Positions 39,620-51,902 are shown, counted from the stretch's first letter. The stretch is 64,000 nt of DNA from Rickettsiella grylli (GCF_000168295.1 NZ_AAQJ02000001.1:893001-957000), one strand, 5' to 3'. The notes: generated by a model from the sequence alone, not told the origin. Numbers and translations are program-made.

Positions 39620-41101
39620 ATGCTTATCCCTGTCATTTTATCCGGTGGAAATGGATCTCGTTTATGGCCTGTTTCTCGCGAAACCTACCCGAAACCTTTT
39701 ATTCGAATTAATGATGAACCCCATTCATTGATACAGAAAACATATCAACGTACACTGAACATCCCTCATATAGAAAAAATCATTACCGTCACGAATTTTG
39801 AATATTATTATCACACTAAAAAGGAGCTGACTGATTTAGGTTATGATCCAGCGTCTAATACATTCAATTTTATATTAGAACCTTTTTCACGGAATACTGC
39901 TGCAGCGATTATTTTTAGCGCATTTTTTACAAACGAAGTTATTCATCCTGACGCAACATTACTGGTCTTACCTGCCGATCATATTATTTTAAATCAAGAT
40001 AAATTTAACGCGTGTGTCGAAAAAGCAAAAAAATTAGCTGAAAAAGAGTTATTAACTTTATTTGGAATTATTCCCTATAAACCAGAAACAGCGTATGGGT
40101 ATATTCAATATTCTAAAACGGATGAAATCCTTTCGGCCTATAAGGTCATCCAATTTTATGAAAAACCAACCTATAAAAATGCTCAGTCTTTTATTGAAGA
40201 AGGTAATTATCTTTGGAATTCAGGAATTTTATGTTTTCGCGTTAAAACTTTTCTGGAAACCGTAAAAAAATACATTCCAGCGTTCTATCTCAAGAGCTTA
40301 GCCTGTTGGAATCACAGTGTAAAAAAAAATGTGACGCGCCACAATAAACTTAGCCTCGATGAGCCCAGTTTTACGGTGTTAGAAAACATTTCTATTGATT
40401 ATGCGTTATTGGAAAAGGCAGACAATATTACAGTCATTCCTTCTGATTTTGGTTGGTCCGACGTGGGTTCCTGGGACGTTCTCAATACGTTTGTAAAATT
40501 AGAAGAAAATAATAATCGCATCCTCGGCGATGTTTTTTTAAAGGAAACCTATAACACCAATATCTATAGTCAACATTCCAACCGGGTCATCGGTCTATTA
40601 GGAATAAAAAATTTAACCATTGTCGATACGCCGGATGCCTTGTTGATTTGCCAACAGAGTCATATTCAAAACGTTAAACAATTGGTTGAAGAACTGAAGC
40701 GCAATGACCATCCGGCTTATCGCTATCATCAAACGGTTTATCGTCCTTGGGGCCATTATACCGTTTTAGATGAAGGTCCTCATTACAAACTCAAACGCTT
40801 GCTGGTTTATCCCGGTGCCAGTTTATCGGTGCAGATGCATCGCTATCGCAGTGAATATTGGGTTGTTGTCTCAGGCGTTGCAACCATAAAAAACGATCAA
40901 AAACAACTTATACTGTATCCTAACGAATCGACATTTATTCCTTTAGGCTGCAAACATTGCTTAAGTAATTTGGAGAAACACGACTTAATTGTCATTGAGG
41001 TACAAACCGGAAGTTATTTAGGCGAAGATGATATTATCCGATTCAAAGATAATTACGAACGTAAAACAGTAACAGATGATGAAGCCAATATCGATTCATA
41101 A
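39620..41101 (+). CDS. manC: Mannose-1-phosphate guanylyltransferase / mannose-6-phosphate isomerase
   Basis: Bifunctional enzyme making GDP-mannose. The N-terminal nucleotidyltransferase (residues ~1-280) begins 'PVILSGGNGSRLWPVSR' with 'YPKPFI', and has 'GYIQY', 'EKP' and 'GWSDVGSW'. The C-terminal ~150 residues are the type II isomerase cupin ('YRPWGHYTVLDEGPHYKLKRL' split by metal-binding His, 'MHRYRSEYW'). At 493 residues it matches ManC/AlgA/WbpW. Its last 49 bp overlap the convergent glycosyltransferase gene. GDP-mannose is the precursor used by Gmd at 42.4 kb. No phosphomannomutase (manB) is in the window. Confidence 0.94.
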   Translation: MLIPVILSGGNGSRLWPVSRETYPKPFIRINDEPHSLIQKTYQRTLNIPHIEKIITVTNFEYYYHTKKELTDLGYDPASNTFNFILEPFSRNTAAAIIFSAFFTNEVIHPDATLLVLPADHIILNQDKFNACVEKAKKLAEKELLTLFGIIPYKPETAYGYIQYSKTDEILSAYKVIQFYEKPTYKNAQSFIEEGNYLWNSGILCFRVKTFLETVKKYIPAFYLKSLACWNHSVKKNVTRHNKLSLDEPSFTVLENISIDYALLEKADNITVIPSDFGWSDVGSWDVLNTFVKLEENNNRILGDVFLKETYNTNIYSQHSNRVIGLLGIKNLTIVDTPDALLICQQSHIQNVKQLVEELKRNDHPAYRYHQTVYRPWGHYTVLDEGPHYKLKRLLVYPGASLSVQMHRYRSEYWVVVSGVATIKNDQKQLILYPNESTFIPLGCKHCLSNLEKHDLIVIEVQTGSYLGEDDIIRFKDNYERKTVTDDEANIDS

Positions 41102-42216
41102 ACTCCAATGGTATTGGTAATGCATGTTTCCCAAGAAAACTGAGCCGCGTGTACAATCCCTTTCTGTTTCAGATGATCACGTAAAATTGGATCGTTTAAT
41201 ATCTCGTTTAATCGTTCGGTTATTGACATCACATCAAACGGATTGACTAAGCATCCTGCTGTTCCCATGACCTCCGGTATACTCGATACATTCGATGCAA
41301 TGACGGGGATTCCACTGGCTAAGGCTTCTAAAATAGGAAGACCAAAGCCTTCGTAAATAGAAAGATAAAGAAATGCAGCGGCCCCTGCATAGAGATAAGG
41401 CAAATCTAAATCTGGAACATAACCTAAGTCATAAATTTCTTTTTTTCTAACCTGCTTATCGATTAATTTTTCTAATTGAACACTATTCCAGCCTTTACTT
41501 CCTATTAAAACAAGCGGGTATTGTTTACGTAATGAAGCAGGTAATCGGGAATAAGCGTGTAGTAAGCGTTTTATATTTTTTCGTGGTTCTCGCGTCGCGA
41601 CACTCAATAAATATTTTTTTTTGGTTAATTGATAACGCGCAATAGGATTTAACTCGTTTTGAGTGTAAGGTTGAAAACGTTTACTGACGCCATGATAAAC
41701 GACACTGATCTTATCGGGAGACACGTTAAAAAAATTTATAATTTCGTTACGAATAAAATTCGAGCCAGTAATGATATGTTGTGCGCTGGCTATACTTTTG
41801 GCTAACTGCTTTGATAAAAATTTTACTCTTTCTCGTGGGTGATACTGTGGATAATGAATATGTGATAAATCATGCACCGTGCATACTTTTGGCCCCGCAT
41901 AGGGATGTAAAATGTAACTGGGTTCATGATAAATAAAGTTTTTTTGAGCCAGTAAACGGGTTTTTCGTCTAAAGTTGAGTGATCGCCATTGATTAAACGT
42001 GGTATAGGTTCCTGGCAATGACTTAATCATTTTCTTAATGGGAGAAAAAGAATTTTTTTTAATGTCTTTTCCAATCGTTCCTGTATTTTCTGGAATACAA
42101 ATAAGCTCAGTTATCCGTCCATTGTGTTTTAATCCTTGAAATAACTGTCGGGTATACAAACCAATCCCTGTTAAGGGGGCTTTTATGGAATGCCCATTAA
42201 TAATAATTTTCATCAT
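41053..42216 (-). CDS. Glycosyltransferase, GT4 type
   Basis: A ~388-residue GT-B enzyme typical of mannosyl- or rhamnosyltransferases of O-antigen loci. The N-terminal 'GIGLYTRQLFQGL' and the C-terminal 'LLSVATREPRKNIKRLLHAY' and 'YEGFGLPILEALASGIPVIAS' (catalytic Glu pair) are clear. The start is placed at Met-Met (42216) rather than 42234, because family members begin almost directly with the first beta strand ('MKIIINGHSI'). The 3' end overlaps manC by 49 bp on the opposite strand. Confidence 0.88.
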   Translation of the reverse strand: MMKIIINGHSIKAPLTGIGLYTRQLFQGLKHNGRITELICIPENTGTIGKDIKKNSFSPIKKMIKSLPGTYTTFNQWRSLNFRRKTRLLAQKNFIYHEPSYILHPYAGPKVCTVHDLSHIHYPQYHPRERVKFLSKQLAKSIASAQHIITGSNFIRNEIINFFNVSPDKISVVYHGVSKRFQPYTQNELNPIARYQLTKKKYLLSVATREPRKNIKRLLHAYSRLPASLRKQYPLVLIGSKGWNSVQLEKLIDKQVRKKEIYDLGYVPDLDLPYLYAGAAAFLYLSIYEGFGLPILEALASGIPVIASNVSSIPEVMGTAGCLVNPFDVMSITERLNEILNDPILRDHLKQKGIVHAAQFSWETCITNTIGVYESILASSSVTVLRS

Positions 42217-42308
42217 CGCTGTCCCTGTGTACACGTGAGTTTATCTTTTTTACTCTCGCAATAGGCCCTAGATATTTATTCAAAATTTTGTTACGATTTC
42301 AAGCCTAA

Positions 42309-44278
<1,970 letters not shown>

Positions 44279-44300
44279 AAAATTAATGGAGAAGGAGTTT

Positions 44301-46820
44301 ATGAAAAAAAAACGTATATTTTGGTTAGGCATGCATAAATTATTGGTGACTACTGAACTCCAAAGATTACGAATGCTGGGGTATGAAGTTTTTAATCCGC
44401 CTTATTTGAGTTCAATCATTGATCAATCGGCAGTCATTGATTGGTCCGGTTCAGTTCATTCAACCCTTCCTCATGAAGCCATTGCAATCCTATCCAAGAC
44501 CCAATTTTTTTATAATCCTATTTCATCTGAAGCTGCAGAAATTCTGAATCAATATTTTGAAATAGCTATTGTTACTATTGACCCCAATTGGTTAAAAGAG
44601 TTTTTAAAGGTCTACCATGGTAAAGTCATTTACAGAGTTTATGGTCAATCCTATCCTTTATCTCATTTCATGCTTAATTATCGCCTACTTGATCTGATCA
44701 CTGAGCGTGAAAATTTTTGGTTTTGCCCGCATCATGAAGAAGTTCTCTCTACTGAAGATTCTTGGATAAAACGTTTAGAAACCCGCGTCATCCCTTATTG
44801 TTTAGCGGATGAGGTTATGGCGTTACAAGATTCTTGGACATTTGAAAAGAACACTTGTTTACCCAAATATAGTTTAGGCTTAATGTGTCCTCGCATTTTA
44901 GATAATCCCTATTATCGCCATTATTATAATGTAATAAAAAAATATTTTCGGGGGAATGAATACAAAATATTTGGGATTCAAATTGTACCTGTTCCCAATC
45001 TCCAGGTTATTGGAACATTAGATCGTAAAGATTTTCTAACGGCTTTAAACAAATTAAGCGGCTTCATTTATCATTACACTGAGCCCACGACCTGTTATTT
45101 ACCTCCTATTGAATATATGACCTTAGGTGGTCCAGTTCTTTTTTTGAAAGGATGTTTATTATCTCGTTATTTTAAAAACGTATCACCGCCTGGAGAGGCT
45201 GAAAACTTAACAGCACTCGTTAATCTCGCACAACAATTAAAAAAAGGAGATTACACATTAAGTCATGAAATTATTACGAGCCAAGCAGAAGTCAGAAAAT
45301 TGTATGATCCGGACTATGTCTGGCCCATCTTTGATCGGACCATGACTGAGATTTTACGCTCCGATCAGGTCGCTTCACCTATAAATTTACTTTATAACAT
45401 TAATACGGTTAAAAAAAATAGCTCAAAAAAACAATCGATTGAAAAATCCATCGTGATACCCTTTCATCAATTTGGACCTCATATTGAAAGAGGCCCAGAC
45501 TCTAGTTATTATTGTGTAGAAGGTATAGCCCGTGTTGTCAATTTGATCGCTCGAATTTTAGCGCAGCACTCTACGGTTATCGTCACCAGTCGTCGTTCCG
45601 ATTTGGGTAAAATGTATGGCTTTTTTTCAGCATATATGAGTGATCCCCGCAAATTAAAAATACTCATTATCGAAAAAGAAAAGAATATTCTCATTCAAAA
45701 AATAGGTAATAAAAAAACATCTGTTCAACTAAAATCATTTTATTTAGTGAATTTATTAATTAGAATCATTAAAAAATCAATTAGAATGATTAATAAATTT
45801 ACTACTAAAGTAGGTTTTTTTCTTAAAAAACCGTCGTTTTTTAATATTTTTTTATATTCTAACTTTTTCATTCAAAAAATAAAAAAAAATCACTATATAA
45901 AAATTATCAATCAAGATCACTCTATTTCGCACGTCATCGTACCCCATTATTTTTTATTTCCTGAAGTCTATCGGGTGAAAAAATCTACATTTTTGTATCT
46001 ACCTGATTATCTTCCTCACTTTTATCAAGGCTCACGTGAAATGGGTGACCATTGGGTATGGCGTTCTATTGCGAGAACATTAACAAAAAAAGCCAAATTA
46101 ATTCTTACTAATTCTGAGTTCACGCGGAATTATTTACCGGATACTATCTTAAGAGTACCTAAAGAAAAAATAATTTCTTTTCCATTACCGTACCTCCCCT
46201 CCCCACAAAAAAAAGAAAATCCTTCGTTGATTAACACATTATGCGAAAAACTTCCCCGTTTATTTATTTTTTATCCGACGAGAGATAGAACGTCTAAACG
46301 ATTAGATGATTTTTCGAAAATTATTAATATTGTAAACGATCGATTAAAAGCAAAAGGCATGAAGAAAAGACTTTATGGTGTTCTTACGACGCAATTTATC
46401 TCTAAAAAACAAAAAAACAACTATTTAATTCATTTGCCACGTTTAACTGATACGGCATTAATACAAGTCTATCAATTAGCGAGCGCACTCGTTTTTACAT
46501 CTGAAAACGAAGGTAATTTTCCAACCCAAATTAACGAAGCACTTTACCTTAATACACCCGTTATTGCCACTAATATTCCTCAAATTACACTTGAACTCGG
46601 CGAAGTCTCAAATTTTTTACAACTCGTCGACGTCGGTGATTGTGAAAAATTTGCTGATGCTGTTTTATATACGATTGATAATAGAGAAAAGGTTTTAGCG
46701 ATTCAGAAAAAAGTACGCGACTATGCAAAGAAGCATTTTAGCTATGATCAATTTGCCACTCAATTTTTAGCAATCTTTGAGCAAAATTTTACACCATCAA
46801 CTCAGGAGATACTACATTGA
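44301..46820 (+). CDS. Large two-part glycosyltransferase
   Basis: An 839-residue protein. The C-terminal ~270 residues are a GT4 domain ('LILTNSEFTRNYLP', 'FYPTRDRTSKRLDDF', 'ENEGNFPTQINEALYLNTPVIA' with the catalytic Glu pair). The N-terminal ~370 residues look like a second GT-B-type domain ('WLGMHKLLVTTELQRLRMLG', 'PPIEYMTLGGPVLFLKGC') that I cannot place. A Lys/Ile/Phe-rich, very AT-rich linker (about 45700-45900) joins them. The start at 44301 is supported by an AAGGAG five bases upstream; an ATG at 44286 lies before that site. It follows the FkbM gene by 22 bp. Confidence 0.8.
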   Translation: MKKKRIFWLGMHKLLVTTELQRLRMLGYEVFNPPYLSSIIDQSAVIDWSGSVHSTLPHEAIAILSKTQFFYNPISSEAAEILNQYFEIAIVTIDPNWLKEFLKVYHGKVIYRVYGQSYPLSHFMLNYRLLDLITERENFWFCPHHEEVLSTEDSWIKRLETRVIPYCLADEVMALQDSWTFEKNTCLPKYSLGLMCPRILDNPYYRHYYNVIKKYFRGNEYKIFGIQIVPVPNLQVIGTLDRKDFLTALNKLSGFIYHYTEPTTCYLPPIEYMTLGGPVLFLKGCLLSRYFKNVSPPGEAENLTALVNLAQQLKKGDYTLSHEIITSQAEVRKLYDPDYVWPIFDRTMTEILRSDQVASPINLLYNINTVKKNSSKKQSIEKSIVIPFHQFGPHIERGPDSSYYCVEGIARVVNLIARILAQHSTVIVTSRRSDLGKMYGFFSAYMSDPRKLKILIIEKEKNILIQKIGNKKTSVQLKSFYLVNLLIRIIKKSIRMINKFTTKVGFFLKKPSFFNIFLYSNFFIQKIKKNHYIKIINQDHSISHVIVPHYFLFPEVYRVKKSTFLYLPDYLPHFYQGSREMGDHWVWRSIARTLTKKAKLILTNSEFTRNYLPDTILRVPKEKIISFPLPYLPSPQKKENPSLINTLCEKLPRLFIFYPTRDRTSKRLDDFSKIINIVNDRLKAKGMKKRLYGVLTTQFISKKQKNNYLIHLPRLTDTALIQVYQLASALVFTSENEGNFPTQINEALYLNTPVIATNIPQITLELGEVSNFLQLVDVGDCEKFADAVLYTIDNREKVLAIQKKVRDYAKKHFSYDQFATQFLAIFEQNFTPSTQEILH

Positions 46821-48051
46821 TCAAGTATAAAAAAATTGAACACTGTCGCGTTTTCAAAAGACAAAAATCTCATTAGCATACTGCATTAGGCGATCATGCT
46901 TTAACCGGTGTGTTTCCTCTTTCTAAAACAGATACTATCACAACGGCTCCTCTTGAATTAGTATGGTGTCCGAAAAGCGGGCTTTTACAACTACGGCATT
47001 CTTGTAATTTTGAAGAGATGTATGGTGTTCATTATGGTTATCGTTCTGGCCTCAACCAATCCATGATCGATCATCTCACGTTATACGGTACTTAGAGCGG
47101 TTAGCCGGGTTGCAAACGGGTCATACGATCCTTGATATCGGTAGTAACGATTGTACTCTCCTTAAGGCGTATTCAAATCCACATATTCAACGCATTGGCA
47201 TGGATCCCACGGGAATAAAATTTTCATCCTATTATCCGAAAGACATTAAGTTAGTTCCTGATTATTTCAGTGCCAATCATTATTTTTCAATGACAGACCA
47301 ACCTGCAAAAATCGTAACCTCAATTGCTATGTTCTATGATTTAGAAAATCCCATCTATTTTGCGCAAGAAATTCATTCTATTTTAGCCGACGATGGAATT
47401 TGGCATTTTGAACAAAGTTATATGCCCGCAATGATACGGTTAAATACGTACGATACGATTTGTCATTAACATTTAGAATATTATTCATTACATGTCATCA
47501 AAAAAATCTTAGAGGCTGCTGATTTAAAACTGCTGACTGTAAGCTTAAATAATATAAATGGTGGAAGTTTTGCGATTACAGCAACCAAAAATACTCATTG
47601 TTCTATAAAACCCGATATCGAACTTATCCATTGGTTTTTAGAGGAAGAAATTAACATGGGTTTTTTAACGCTTACACCTTATCAAAATTTTAAAGATCGT
47701 GTTTTTGAACATACAAATAAACTTAAAACCTTAATTCAAAGACTCGTATCCGAAGGAAAACGAATAGTAGGCTATGGCGCCTCTACAAAAGGAAATGTAT
47801 TATTACAAGTGTGTGGATTTACGTCAAAAGAAATTCTTGCTATTGCTGAGGTCAATGAAGAGAAATTTGGCCGGTTATCACCTGGGGCACATATCCCCAT
47901 TATCTCTGATCAAGAGGCCCGAAAAATAAAACCTGATTATTTTTTAGTGTTACCTTGGCACTTCAAAGAAAATATCTTGCGAAGAGAAAAAGAATACTTA
48001 ATTCAAGGTGGAAAATTTATTTTTCCATTTCCGACTATTGAAATCATATAA
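46817..48051 (+). pseudogene. C-methyltransferase pseudogene (NovU/TylC3-like)
   Basis: A decayed sugar C-methyltransferase with the three-part plan of that family: N-terminal zinc-type domain, SAM domain ('TILDIGSNDCTLL'), and C-terminal domain ('RIVGYGASTKGNVLL', 'DYFLVLPWHFKENI'). Lesions: an in-frame TAG at 46874-46876, loss of the second Cys of the first zinc motif ('CRVF' instead of CRxC), a frameshift near 47085-47092, and a TAA at 47467-47469 replacing the Glu of 'CHEHLEYYSLHV'. Beyond each lesion the protein still reads well, so the decay is recent. It starts by overlapping the stop of the preceding glycosyltransferase. Confidence 0.88.
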
Positions 48052-48118
48052 AAATATTAATTAAAGCAGATTAATATGCTGAAAAAAATTTCAATTAATT
48101 CAAAAAAATATAAAATAG

Positions 48119-48126
48119 TAGGTGAT
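48119..48126. repeat. 8-bp target site duplication, left copy
   Basis: TAGGTGAT, identical to 49439-49446, immediately outside the left inverted repeat of the IS256-type element. Confidence 0.92.
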
Positions 48127-49438
48127 GAGAGTGTTCACAAAACTGTGTCATTAATAATTTTATCGTAACTGTAAATTTAATCTGCCATCAAAAAATATCT
48201 GTAGTTGAGAGGCAATTAAGGCCCAATTATGCAGGGGCTGGTACCACTTTTCTAGTATTTTTTGACAGGCACAGTAAATTAATTTAAGTAAGGCATTTTC
48301 ACTAGTAAAAGCGCCTTTATTTTTGGTATATTTACGCACTTGCCGATGAAACCCCTCCACTATATTCGTTGTGTAAACAATACGTCGTAGCTCTTCTGGG
48401 TACTTAAAATACTGAGACAAACGCTCCCATTGAGTTTGCCAAGACTTAATCACAGCAGGGTATTTTTTACCCCATTTTTCATCAAGCTCCAATAGGCGAT
48501 GCTCGGCTAAATCCTTGGAGCTCGCACGATAAACCAATTTTAAATCAGCCATAAAGGATTTTTGATCTTTGCTGGTCACGTACTTTAATGAGTTACGGAT
48601 TTGATGAATCACACAAAGCTGAATTTCTGTCTGGGGGAAAACCTCAGCAATGGCTTCAGGAAAACCCTTTAATCCGTCAATGCTAGCAATGAGAATATCC
48701 TCAACTCCGCGAGCGCACAAATCATTTAAAACGTGTAGCCAGAAACGAGAACCTTCATTTTCAGAAAGATACAGCCCTAAAATTTCTTTACGACCCTGAT
48801 TGTTAACACCCAAAACCGAATAAAAAGCACGACTACTGACTTTTCCTTCAATACGCACCTTAAAATGCATGGCATCGAGAAATACGATGGGATACACAGA
48901 TTCTAACGGTCTATTTCGCCATTCCGTTATAACCGGCATTAATTTATCGCTTATCAAGCTAATTTTAGCGGCTGAAACCTCAAGACCATACATATCCGCC
49001 AGATGTTCTTGGATCGCCTCATAGCTCATCCCAAGTGCATACAATGACAGTATTTTGTTATCTAAGGACTCGTTTAAAACCGTTTGACGTTTCTTAACCA
49101 TTTGTGGTTCAAACGTTCCTAAACGGTCTCGGGGTGTTTCTAGCTCAAAACTTTCTGTCCCCGTTTTTAATAACTTACTGGTTTTTCCATTGCGTCGATT
49201 TGAGATATCCGTTGCTTTAGATTCTGATAAATGAGCGTCTATTTCCCCCTCTAACGATGCTTCGATAATTTGTTTTATTAACGGCGTTAATATTCCATCT
49301 TTTCCTGTTAACGATTCTCCTGATTTTAGCCGTGCTATCGCTTCAGCTTCAAATTCTTTACTGAGTATGGCTTGTTTCATGTCAACTCCTAAAATTGTTG
49401 ATTTAGTTTAGCGTTGACACAGTTAATTGAATACTCCC
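48127..49438 (-). mobile_element. IS256-family insertion sequence, complete
   Basis: A 1312-bp element with imperfect 24-bp terminal inverted repeats (48127-48150 and 49415-49438, 19 of 24 matching, starting GAGAGTGTTCA and GGGAGTATTCA). It is flanked by a perfect 8-bp target duplication, TAGGTGAT, at 48119-48126 and 49439-49446. It carries one intact transposase gene and interrupts an FkbM methyltransferase gene. Duplication length and ends fit the IS256 family. Confidence 0.95.
48160..49380 (-). CDS. IS256-family (mutator-type) transposase
   Basis: A 406-residue DDE transposase, apparently intact. The three acidic positions are recognisable: Asp in 'VFLDAMHFKVR', Asp in 'IASIDGLKGFPEAI', and Glu in 'YTTNIVEGFHRQVRKYTK', the last being the mutator-family signature. 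An N-terminal helix-turn-helix region ('LTPLIKQIIEASLEGEIDAHL') precedes. It fills almost the whole element and reads opposite to the gene it disrupts. Confidence 0.96.
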   Translation of the reverse strand: MKQAILSKEFEAEAIARLKSGESLTGKDGILTPLIKQIIEASLEGEIDAHLSESKATDISNRRNGKTSKLLKTGTESFELETPRDRLGTFEPQMVKKRQTVLNESLDNKILSLYALGMSYEAIQEHLADMYGLEVSAAKISLISDKLMPVITEWRNRPLESVYPIVFLDAMHFKVRIEGKVSSRAFYSVLGVNNQGRKEILGLYLSENEGSRFWLHVLNDLCARGVEDILIASIDGLKGFPEAIAEVFPQTEIQLCVIHQIRNSLKYVTSKDQKSFMADLKLVYRASSKDLAEHRLLELDEKWGKKYPAVIKSWQTQWERLSQYFKYPEELRRIVYTTNIVEGFHRQVRKYTKNKGAFTSENALLKLIYCACQKILEKWYQPLHNWALIASQLQIFFDGRLNLQLR

Positions 49439-49446
49439 TAGGTGAT
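49439..49446. repeat. 8-bp target site duplication, right copy
   Basis: TAGGTGAT, identical to 48119-48126. The two intact copies imply a single, relatively recent insertion with no later rearrangement. Confidence 0.92.
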
Positions 49447-50272
49447 ACTACTTATTTAACTAATATAATCAAAGACTATGAACCCTTTACAATTAATATT
49501 TTTAAAAATTTTTGTCAAGACTATTTTAATGTATTAGATATAGGCGCACACATTGGTCTAAGCGCAATTGCTCTTGCGAGTATTTGTAAAAAAGGGAAGG
49601 TTATAGCTTTTGAACCCGTTCCCGCTACCTTTAATTTTCTTGAAAAAAATATACATCGTTCTGGTATGACTAATATTCAGAAATATAATTTTGCACTAGG
49701 AAACAAAGAATCTACTTCGATCATGCAAGGAATAAATGCCTTTTTAGCGGATCTTTTATTGCTGATTCGTATTCGTCCTCTGGTCAAGCGTTTGAAATTC
49801 AAGTCACTGTTAAAATTTTAGATCATATATTTGATTCTTTCAAAATAAATAAAGTGGACTTTATAAAGATTGATGTTGAAGGTTACGAACTATTTGTGCT
49901 CGAAGGAGCCAAAAAAATTTTAAATCAATTCAAGCCCACTGTGTATTTAGAAATGAACCATTGGTGCCTCAATGTCATGCAACGAATCACTTTACCTGAA
50001 TTTAGAGAACGTCTATTGGATATTTTCCCTTATGTTTTTGCGATTGAGAAAGATACTTTTCTAGATTTTAATTGTTCAAAAAGCTTTCATGTTATTGCGC
50101 ATGAGCATCTTACTAAATTTAAATATTTAAATCTAATTGCAGGATTTAATCACACAGAATTACTGAACAATCTACAAAATCTATCACATTAAATAATTTT
50201 TTTCCTTGTTAGGTGATTACTTGTCTATTTCGTTATTTTCAATAATAATTATACGCCATGGCTCACTATTTT

Positions 50273-51883
50273 TTATGAAAATATTTTAAAATTAGGCGGA
50301 GGAGAAGTTCCTTTGATACTTTCTCTAGGATAGATCAAAACCTTCCTTGAATAACAGGTAACCTCTTTTTGAGGGACGCCGTATTTTGCATAAATCTCAT
50401 TCTTATGCAATGATCGAATATCTCTCTTATCCACAATGATAAAACTGATAGGTTTTTCAAATTTTTTTATATTAATTGACCAATAAAAAGGGGTTAAATT
50501 TGGATTAAAAGGAACAACTTGTAAGTGCGCTTTACTCAAGGAAGTAATGACGTTCGCATCCCAATACTGAGCAATCCCGTAATGACGATGTCCTTTTAAT
50601 AATTGATCAATGCAACGAATTTCTTTAGGATAATAACTCATGTGCACCTTAAACTCTGCTTTATGAAATAAAGAATACAAACTCATTAAAAAATAAAAAA
50701 ATACTAAAAAAGATAGGCTTATCATCGTTTTACTAAGAAAAAAATAATGTTTAACGCAAGACAACGGTAAAAAAAATAATAAAAAAGGAAAATAATAAAA
50801 AGTTATAAAACATCTCTTAACGACATGGGAAATACCGCCACCAAAAAAAATAAACTCATTATATTAATCAGAATACTCGTCAGTATAAAAATAGATAAAA
50901 AAACTATTTTTTTATCAAAAAAAATTTATTCTTTCTTTTAAAACCATTAAAAAAACTATTCATTAATATGGCAATAATAAAAAAATAAAATAAAACTAAA
51001 ACCATTCCAATTTTATAATTATTAAGACTTTTTATCTCTTGTATTATTGCAGACCATTGCATCGCTATATTCTGAATCGATATTTTTGAAACGGATGGAT
51101 ATTCCAAATAGTCTAATAAAACATTTTTCGGAACCACAAATTGAGTGAGAAATGATCCTAAACTAGCACAAACAAGAACTGGAATCGAAAAAATGAACCC
51201 TAAACGAGGTTTAATTTTTTTAAATACCATCAAAAAACTGTACGTTAAAAAAATGCGGGCTATAAATTAAATTATAAAAAGCAAATCAGATAACCCCGAG
51301 CCAAAGGCTATCACGGCCGAAACAACGCATAAAAAATAGCTTTTATAATCCAATGTATTATAATCTATCAAAAAAAATGTATTCCAAGTAAAAATAATCC
51401 TGCAACAAGCTCACTCGTATGAATCGCGGGTACAAGCGCAAGCATATAAGGCGATTTATTTTTAAACGCTAATAAAAAAAGACCGGAAGTTGCTGCCAAT
51501 GAAAAAAGAGTAGACTGTTTAGTAAAAAACTGACTGTAAATTATTTTAATGCTGGAATAGTATAATATTATCATTATCCAGCTTACAATCAAAAACTGAA
51601 AATAGATATTTCTCGTTAGAAAAAAAAATGGAAAAAAAACAAACATATCTGGAAAAAAATGTGGCGCGGGAAATAGTATCCAATCTTTATAATGACCCTG
51701 TTCAAAAACGAGATCATCAAAAAATTTGAAAAACGTTACCCAATCCGAATTAAAAAAAGAAACATGAAGGGACGTTAAATAAGCGATACTGGCATACGTT
51801 AATAGCAGCAATAACCAAAAAATTTCGAATAAGTAAATAGATTTAATTTTAGGTACGGTTCTAGGCATTGAATCAATCCTCAT
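50273..51883 (-). pseudogene. Degraded polytopic membrane protein
   Basis: Three open pieces (51883-51368, 51233-50904, 50764-50273) in different frames together describe one protein of about 530 residues with many membrane helices and a C-terminal soluble domain ('HRHYGIAQYWDANVITSL'). The first break is a frameshift in an A8 run at 51370-51377, after which the frame stays readable but meets a TAA near 51270; further stops and shifts lie near 50904 and 50765. The architecture resembles integral-membrane sugar transferases (GT-C type) of polysaccharide loci, but I do not recognise the family. It begins 19 bp after the ABC ATPase gene on the same strand. Confidence 0.7.
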
Positions 51884-51902
51884 TCAATAAAAACAGACTC
51901 CA

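Larger units (their letters stand above)
48076..50192 (+). pseudogene. FkbM-family methyltransferase, split by IS256-type element and frameshifted
   Basis: Joining 48076-48126 directly to 49447 restores one frame that reads 'KKYKIVGD' then 'TTYLTNIIKDYEPF', continuing into the SAM motif 'VLDIGAHIGLSAIALA' and 'VIAFEPVP'. A second lesion, loss of one T in the T5 run at 49741-49745, shifts the frame; after it the protein continues 'SGSFIADS..' to 'VDFIKIDVEGYELFVLEGA', the FkbM signature, and ends at 50192. The intact protein would have had about 265 residues. It is the second FkbM-type gene of the locus and is surely inactive. Confidence 0.9.
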
